This document shows positions 6,075 to 11,307 of a stretch of 11,307 nucleotides of DNA, one piece after another. The notes beneath the pieces are model-generated. The model had not been told where the DNA came from. It ran no database searches and was given only the letters and a program-made list of their open reading frames with translations. The stretch comes from Candidatus Fermentithermobacillaceae bacterium UBA3951. Its GTDB lineage: Bacteria; Bacillota; Sulfobacillia; Fermentithermobacillales; Fermentithermobacillaceae. The position numbers and the translations under genes were made by a program. The stretch lies in contig DGDN01000104.1 in assembly GCA_002385465.1 (NCBI GenBank), positions 3,206 to 14,512 of the forward strand, in the 5' to 3' direction. The stretch's first letter is position 1; every line of letters begins with the position of its first letter.

Positions 6075-8037
6075 GAGATTCTAGAACCGACGTTGAGCCT
6101 TGGGAAAAGTGGGAGTTGCCCATAGACGCAGCGGGCCTCAGTGCTTCCAGGATTGTCGTCGCCAATTGGGGACCGATGCCTTTCACTCCGGCGATCTCAC
6201 CGGGGCTCTTTTGGCGGATAGCCTCGACGTCTCCAAAAGCCCTGAGCAGCTCCCTCGCCCTCTTTGGGCCGACTCCCGGGATCTTTTCAAGGACCGACTG
6301 AGTCGCCTCCTTGCCGCGCAAAGCCCTGTGATATGAGACGGCAAACCTGTGGGCTTCATCTCTGAGCCGCATGACTAGAAAGAGCCCGCCGGAATCGCGC
6401 GGAAGCTCAACGGGTTCAGACCTTCCGGGGAGAAAAAGCTCCTCATTTCGCTTGGCAAGCCCGACCAGCGGTATGTCGAGGCCCAGCTCCTCCAATACTT
6501 CTTGGGCGGCGCTTACCTGGCCCTTGCCCCCGTCGACCATTATGAGGTCGGGGAAAACCGCGAACTTGCCGGGCTTCCCGGACTTCTTGGCCTCCTCCCT
6601 CTCCGCCAATCCCTTCCTAAACCGGCGCCACAAGGCCTCCTGCATCATGGCAAAGTCGTTGGGCTTGCCTTCTATCTTCATCCGGAACTTCCTGTACTGC
6701 GACTTGTCGGGCTTTCCATCGGTAATGACCACCATCGACGCCACTGCCTGCTTGCCCGTCAAGTTCGATATGTCATAACCCTCGATCCGCCTTGGAAGCC
6801 TTTCCAGGCCGAGGAAGTCCCTTAGGTCCTCCATGGCCTTCCTGTTCGCGGCGTATTCGCGCTCCTCCCTCGGCACCTCTCCTTCCATCATGTTTCTGGC
6901 GTTGTCCATGGCCATAATGACCAGTTCTTTGAGCCTTCCGCGCTTGGGCGTCCTTATGCGCGTTGCGCGCTCCCCTCCGCCTTGCGCCCGCCGCTCGTTC
7001 TTCAAGAACGCTTCAAGGTCCTTAGATGAAGGGATCTCTACAGGCACGAGTATCTCGTGGGGGAAGACCTTTGACGAGGAATAGTACTGGACAATGAAGG
7101 CTTCGAGCACCTGGGCGTCGCTTTCCTCCGCGGCGCCCTGAAGCACAAATCCTTCCTTGCCGACCAGCTTCCCTTCTCTCACAGTCAAGAGAGCGACGAA
7201 GGCCGTGTCGCGGGACCTCGCGAGTCCGATCAAATCCCTGTCCTTCCAGTCGGGCACGCTGATAAGCTGCTTTCGCGTCACGTCTTCCAGGGCCCTTATC
7301 TGGTCGCGGACCCTTGCCGCCTTCTCAAACTCCATCGCTTCCGCGTAATCCCTCATACGGCGCTCTAGCCTCGACTTGACCTCGCCGTGTCGGCCCTCCA
7401 GGAATTTGACGACCTCGTCGATCATTGACTTGTAGGCTGCACTGTCCAAGTCGCCGGTACACGGCCCCATACACCTGCCGATATGGTAGTCGAGACACGG
7501 CCGCGTCGCCTGGGCCAAGGCCGGATCGGTGCACGTGCGGTAAGGAAAAATGCGCCTCAGCACGGCAAGGGTCTCCCTCGCAGACTGGGCCCTGGCGTAG
7601 GGGCCGAAGTACCTGGCCCCATCCCTCTGTCTCCTCCGGACCAGAGTGACCCTCGGCCATGGGTCCATGACGCCCACCCGGATATAGGGATAATGCTTGT
7701 CGTCCCGGAGTCGGATATTGTACTCGGGCCTGTGCTTCTTGATGAGGTTGAGTTCGAGGAGCAGCGCCTCGGCCTCTGAGCCCACGATGATGGTCTCAAG
7801 ACGCGCGACCTTGGACATGAGCGCCTCGGTCTTTGGCGTAAGGTCGGACGCAAAGTAAGACCTCAGCCTGTTTCTCAGGTTCTTGGCCTTTCCCACGTAA
7901 AGGACTTTGCCGTCGATCCCCCGGAATGCGTACACTCCGGGCGACTCGGGGCACTCCCTTATTTTCTCGGCCAGTTCATGCCGGTCGCCGACCAGCCCTA
8001 CCCAGGCCTCCGGTTCGTGAGAAAAGGGTCTTTCCAA
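6028..8037 (-). CDS. uvrC: UvrABC system protein C, excision nuclease subunit
   Basis: UvrC makes both incisions around a DNA lesion marked by UvrA and UvrB. From a TTG start (669 aa): GIY-YIG nuclease with PGVYAF (33-38) and VLYVGKAKNLRNRLRSYF (46-62). Cys169, Cys181, Cys189 and Cys193 follow the spacing of the iron-sulfur cysteines of E. coli UvrC. The UVR motif that binds UvrB is at about 226-255. The RNase H-like nuclease has YDISN (Asp422), NDFAMM (Asp461), VDGGKGQ (Asp502) and RDEAHRF (His563), then paired HhH motifs (IPGVGPKRA, VKGIGPQLA). The TTG at 8037 has GGAGG 9 nt upstream and lies 2 nt after the uvrA stop. An ATG at 8100 would add 21 atypical residues and overlap uvrA by 61 nt. 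About 36 residues follow the HhH domain, the last 15 codons antisense to dppF. Confidence 0.95.
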   Translation of the reverse strand: MERPFSHEPEAWVGLVGDRHELAEKIRECPESPGVYAFRGIDGKVLYVGKAKNLRNRLRSYFASDLTPKTEALMSKVARLETIIVGSEAEALLLELNLIKKHRPEYNIRLRDDKHYPYIRVGVMDPWPRVTLVRRRQRDGARYFGPYARAQSARETLAVLRRIFPYRTCTDPALAQATRPCLDYHIGRCMGPCTGDLDSAAYKSMIDEVVKFLEGRHGEVKSRLERRMRDYAEAMEFEKAARVRDQIRALEDVTRKQLISVPDWKDRDLIGLARSRDTAFVALLTVREGKLVGKEGFVLQGAAEESDAQVLEAFIVQYYSSSKVFPHEILVPVEIPSSKDLEAFLKNERRAQGGGERATRIRTPKRGRLKELVIMAMDNARNMMEGEVPREEREYAANRKAMEDLRDFLGLERLPRRIEGYDISNLTGKQAVASMVVITDGKPDKSQYRKFRMKIEGKPNDFAMMQEALWRRFRKGLAEREEAKKSGKPGKFAVFPDLIMVDGGKGQVSAAQEVLEELGLDIPLVGLAKRNEELFLPGRSEPVELPRDSGGLFLVMRLRDEAHRFAVSYHRALRGKEATQSVLEKIPGVGPKRARELLRAFGDVEAIRQKSPGEIAGVKGIGPQLATTILEALRPAASMGNSHFSQGSTSVLESLKRAGGTRLRDPDLL

Positions 8038-8039
8038 CT

Positions 8040-10916
8040 TCAGTTGCCTCCGGCTGTCCGGGTTTCGGCGGCAGGTTTCCCATCGCCCGATGAAGGCCAC
8101 AGGAACTTTCGCAAGAACCGCCCTGTATATGACCGTTTGTTGTCCGCGATTTCCTCGGGAGTCCCGGTGGCTACCACCGTCCCCCCCTCTTCGCCGCCCT
8201 CCGGGCCCAAGTCGATTATATAGTCGGCGCTCTTTACCACGTCGGGGTTATGCTCGATGACGACGACCGTACTACCCGCATCAACAAGCCGCTGGAGGAC
8301 GTTGAGAAGCCTGCGGGTATCCTCGAAGTGAAGCCCGGTTGTAGGTTCGTCGAGGATGTACATCGTCCGCTCATTTCCCCTGCGGGAAAGCTCTGTCGCC
8401 AGCTTGACCCGCTGGGCTTCGCCTCCCGAGAGAGTGGTGGCCGGTTGCCCCAGACGGATATATCCGAGGCCCACATCGGCGATGGTCGAAAGGCGCCTTC
8501 TTATGGACGGCGTGTCTTTGAAAAACTCCAAAGCCTCTTCAACGGTCATATTCAGCACGTCGGATATGTTCTTGCCCCGATATTTTACCTCAAGGGTCTG
8601 GCTGTTGTACCTCTTGCCGCCACACACCTCGCAAGGCACGTAGACGTCGGGGAGAAACTGCATTTCAATGCGTATGATGCCGTCACCCTTACAAGACTCG
8701 CATCTCCCGCCCCTCACGTTGAAGCTGAACCGTCCGGGCTTGTACCCGCGGACCCTGGCGTCGGGCGTCATGGCGAAGATGTTCCGGATATCGGTAAACA
8801 CACCTGTGTAAGTAGCAGGGTTAGACCTGGGAGTGCGTCCTATGGGTGACTGGTCGATGTTGATCACCTTATCAAGATGCTCAAGGCCTGTTATCTCGTC
8901 ATGGTCGCCCGGTTTCGTCCGGGCGCCGTTCAGGACGGCGGCAAGCTTCCGGTAGAGGATATCATTCACAAGGGTGCTCTTTCCCGACCCTGAAACACCC
9001 GTCACGCACGTGAAGACGCCAAGGGGGATGTCCACGTCGATGTTCTTCAGGTTGTGCTCTCTGGCGCCCTTGATCTTCAGGTATTTCCCGTTCGGACTTC
9101 GCCGGGAAGGTACGGGGATAGTCCTCTTGCCGGATAGGTACTGGCCCGTGATGGAATTCTCGCAAGCGAGGACGTCTTCCAGGGAGCCTGAAACCACAAT
9201 AGTTCCCCCGTGCTCTCCCGCGCCCGGGCCCACGTCGACTATGTGATCTGCCGTCCTTATGGTATCTTCGTCGTGCTCCACGACTATCAGCGTGTTGCCC
9301 AGATCTCGAAGGTGGATAAGGGTATTGAGGAGCCTTTCGTTATCCCGTGGATGAAGGCCTATGCTGGGTTCGTCGAGCACGTAGAGGACTCCCACCAACC
9401 CGGACCCTATCTGGGTCGCGAGCCTAATGCGCTGCGCTTCACCGCCCGCCAGAGTGCCTGCGTGTCGCGATAAAGTGAGGTAGCCCAGCCCAACATCCAT
9501 GAGAAACCGGAGCCTTGCTTTGAGCTGTTTCATCACCTGGTTGGCAATAAGCATCTCTCGCTCGGTGAAAGTGACGGTATCCAGGAACTTGAGGGCCCCT
9601 TGCACCGATAGAGACGTTAGCTCACTGATGTTCTTGCCTCCGACCGTTACTGCAAGCGCCTCGGCTTTGAGACGCGTCCCCCGACACACCGGGCACGGCC
9701 TGGTAGCCATGAATTCCTCGATCCACTGGCGGACGGCATCGCTCGACGCCGACTTGTACCGGCGCTCAAGGTTGGGAATAACCCCCTCAAACGTGACGCG
9801 CCGGTCACTGGTCCTTCCATACTGGTTCTCGTAGTGGAAGTGTATGCGTTCTGTGCCGCTGCCGTAGAGAATTATGTTGACCTGATCCTCGGTCAGGCTG
9901 TCAAAAGGCGCTTCCGTCGGGATCCCGAAGTGCTTGCACACGGCATCAAGGAGCTGCATGTAGTAGCCGTCGGGTGTGCCGTTCCAGGGTACAACGGCTC
10001 CGTCGCTCACGGACTTGCGTTTGTCGGGGATAATGAGGTCCGGTTCCAGTTCCATATTCACGCCCAAACCGTGACATGCAGGGCAGGCTCCGAACGGATT
10101 GTTGAACGAAAACAGCCTCGGCTCAAGTTCAGGAAGATTGATGCCGCAGTCGGGACACGCGAGGGCCTGGGAGAAAATAAGATCGCCCGATCCCTGGACC
10201 TCCACCACCACCAGGTTGCCCGAGAGGCCGATGGCGGTCTCCAGTGAATCGATGAGACGCGGCCTTATGCCTTCCCGCCTCACCAACCTGTCTATGACCA
10301 CCTCAATGGTATGCTTCTTGTTCTTATCCAGGCGCCGCCCGACGAACTCGCCGACCTCTCCGACGGTACCGTCAACTCGCACTCTGAGATAGCCGGCACG
10401 CTGGATCTCCTCGAAAACTTTCTCGTGCTCGCCCTTACGGCCCCGGATTATGGGAGCCATGATCGAAAACCTGGTACCCTCGGGGAGGCCTTCAATCTGG
10501 TCGGCTATCTGGTCAACGGTCTGTTTGGAGATGGGTTTCCCGCACTGGGGACAGTGAGGGTGTCCGACTCTTGCATAGAGGAGCCTCAGGTAGTCGTATA
10601 TCTCGGTGACCGTTGCCACCGTCGACCTCGGGTTACGGGCGCCGGCCTTCTGGTCGATGGAGATCGCAGGCGAAAGCCCTTCGATGTAATCGACATCGGG
10701 CTTATCCATAAGGCCCAAGAACTGTCTTGCGTAGGCCGAAAGGGACTCGACGTAGCGCCGCTGGCCCTCTGCGTATATGGTATCGAATGCCAAGGAGCTT
10801 TTCCCCGAACCCGAAAGCCCAGTGATCACGGTCAGCTTGTTTCGGGGTATCTCAAGGTCCACGCCCTTTAGGTTATGCTGCCTTGCGCCTCTCAGGACTA
10901 TCTTATCTTTTGTCAT
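8040..10916 (-). CDS. uvrA: UvrABC system protein A, DNA damage-sensing ATPase
   Basis: UvrA is a dimeric ATPase that finds helix-distorting DNA lesions and loads UvrB. At 958 aa it is full length, with two ABC modules. The first has Walker A GLSGSGKSS (33-41), signature LAGGEAQR (489-496) and Walker B VLDEP (513-517). The second has Walker A GVSGSGKST (640-648), LSGGEAQR (829-836) and ILDEP (854-858). Two four-cysteine zinc sites are present: Cys254/257/278/281 and Cys739/742/762/765, and an additional CPQC lies at 122-125. The signal-sensing CxxC spacing of 20 residues is normal in both. The first signature has Ala490 where Ser is usual. The ATG overlaps the uvrB 3' end by 14 nt and has only a weak GAGG site 8 nt upstream, consistent with translation coupled to uvrB. 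uvrC follows after 2 nt. Confidence 0.97.
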   Translation of the reverse strand: MTKDKIVLRGARQHNLKGVDLEIPRNKLTVITGLSGSGKSSLAFDTIYAEGQRRYVESLSAYARQFLGLMDKPDVDYIEGLSPAISIDQKAGARNPRSTVATVTEIYDYLRLLYARVGHPHCPQCGKPISKQTVDQIADQIEGLPEGTRFSIMAPIIRGRKGEHEKVFEEIQRAGYLRVRVDGTVGEVGEFVGRRLDKNKKHTIEVVIDRLVRREGIRPRLIDSLETAIGLSGNLVVVEVQGSGDLIFSQALACPDCGINLPELEPRLFSFNNPFGACPACHGLGVNMELEPDLIIPDKRKSVSDGAVVPWNGTPDGYYMQLLDAVCKHFGIPTEAPFDSLTEDQVNIILYGSGTERIHFHYENQYGRTSDRRVTFEGVIPNLERRYKSASSDAVRQWIEEFMATRPCPVCRGTRLKAEALAVTVGGKNISELTSLSVQGALKFLDTVTFTEREMLIANQVMKQLKARLRFLMDVGLGYLTLSRHAGTLAGGEAQRIRLATQIGSGLVGVLYVLDEPSIGLHPRDNERLLNTLIHLRDLGNTLIVVEHDEDTIRTADHIVDVGPGAGEHGGTIVVSGSLEDVLACENSITGQYLSGKRTIPVPSRRSPNGKYLKIKGAREHNLKNIDVDIPLGVFTCVTGVSGSGKSTLVNDILYRKLAAVLNGARTKPGDHDEITGLEHLDKVINIDQSPIGRTPRSNPATYTGVFTDIRNIFAMTPDARVRGYKPGRFSFNVRGGRCESCKGDGIIRIEMQFLPDVYVPCEVCGGKRYNSQTLEVKYRGKNISDVLNMTVEEALEFFKDTPSIRRRLSTIADVGLGYIRLGQPATTLSGGEAQRVKLATELSRRGNERTMYILDEPTTGLHFEDTRRLLNVLQRLVDAGSTVVVIEHNPDVVKSADYIIDLGPEGGEEGGTVVATGTPEEIADNKRSYTGRFLRKFLWPSSGDGKPAAETRTAGGN

Positions 10917-11307
10917 AGGTCTGGCCTCGCATATCTCTCTTGGCGAGTCTACCCTCCAACTCGAATATCATGTCCCTGAGGAGCGCCGCCCGTTCGAACT
11001 CCAGGTCTCTGGAAGCCTCCTTCATCTCTTTCCTAAGCCTTTCGATGAGATTGGGTATGGCGCGTTTGGGGACATCTTTGAGGTCTGTGTCAGCCCAGTA
11101 ATACGTCTCTTGCGACTCTACCGGCCGCTGTGACTGGATGACGTCGCGCACGGCCTTCTCAACCGTGGCGGGCGTTATGCCGTGTTTCTTATTGTACTCC
11201 TCTTGCTTCTTGCGTCTACGGTTGGTTTCTTCAATGGCCCTACGCATTGACCCTGTAATGGAATCTGCGTACATTATGACCTTCCCGTTAACGTTCCTGG
11301 CCGCGCG
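10903..11307 (-). CDS. uvrB: UvrABC system protein B, C-terminal part (gene runs off the window)
   Basis: Only the last 134 residues are in the window; the reading frame is open to the right edge, so the N-terminal helicase part lies beyond 11307. UvrB is the helicase-like subunit loaded by UvrA at damage, which then recruits UvrC. The visible part begins in the last helicase motif (RAARNVNGKVIMYADSIT), continues with TNRRRKKQEEYNKKHGITP, a helical linker, and the C-terminal UVR motif (LIERLRKEMKEAS, LEFERAALLRDMI), which pairs with the matching UVR motif of UvrC. The first Met in view (11274) is internal, not a start. The stop lies 14 nt inside uvrA. The operon promoter, and any LexA site, would be upstream of uvrB and is not visible. 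Confidence 0.96.
   Translation of the reverse strand, partial: RAARNVNGKVIMYADSITGSMRRAIEETNRRRKKQEEYNKKHGITPATVEKAVRDVIQSQRPVESQETYYWADTDLKDVPKRAIPNLIERLRKEMKEASRDLEFERAALLRDMIFELEGRLAKRDMRGQTYDKR

Noticed and set aside
10311..10871. Plus-strand ORF (186 aa) and similar ones at 8250-8849 and 9834-10247 within uvrA.
   Set aside because: All are shadows of the uvrA reading frame; the uvrA protein is full length with all motifs.

Overview
This window carries two complete operon segments that run towards each other and overlap at their 3' ends. The base composition (roughly 55-60% G+C by eye), the strong AGGAGG-type ribosome sites, the use of GTG and TTG starts, the lipoprotein signal on the binding protein and the ydaO-type c-di-AMP riboswitch all point to a Gram-positive, Clostridia-like member of the Bacillota. 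I cannot name the species.

Left half, + strand (1-6074): a sigma-A-like promoter, a long leader with a ydaO/yuaA (c-di-AMP) riboswitch, then a five-gene opp/dpp-type ABC importer operon. It encodes a lipoprotein solute-binding protein (family 5), two permeases (DppB- and DppC-like) and two ATPases (DppD- and DppF-like). The gaps between the genes are 28, 3, 23 and 17 nt, so they are almost certainly one transcript under riboswitch control.

The main discovery is the binding protein. Its ORF is intact, but its halves are in swapped order. After the signal peptide and lipobox come about 150 residues that normally form the C-terminal end of a family 5 binding protein, then the roughly 330 residues that normally form its N-terminal part. 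The protein stops exactly where the displaced piece would normally follow. This reads as a natural circular permutation, with the new termini inside domain III. The Asp that anchors the peptide amino group in DppA/OppA also appears to be Ser. I do not know of a described case and could not search for one.

Right half, - strand (11307-6028): the nucleotide excision repair genes in the order uvrB (3' part only, cut by the window edge), uvrA, uvrC. uvrB and uvrA overlap by 14 nt. uvrA and uvrC are 2 nt apart if uvrC uses the TTG start favoured here. All three keep their key motifs: the UvrB/UvrC UVR motifs, two UvrA ATPase modules with zinc sites, and the UvrC GIY-YIG and RNase H-like nucleases. 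uvrC carries a C-terminal tail beyond its HhH domain whose last 15 codons are antisense to the 3' end of the ABC ATPase gene, leaving no room for a terminator between the operons.

There are no tRNA or rRNA genes, CRISPR arrays or recognisable mobile elements. The only long stretch without a gene is 1-510, which holds the promoter, riboswitch and leader described below.
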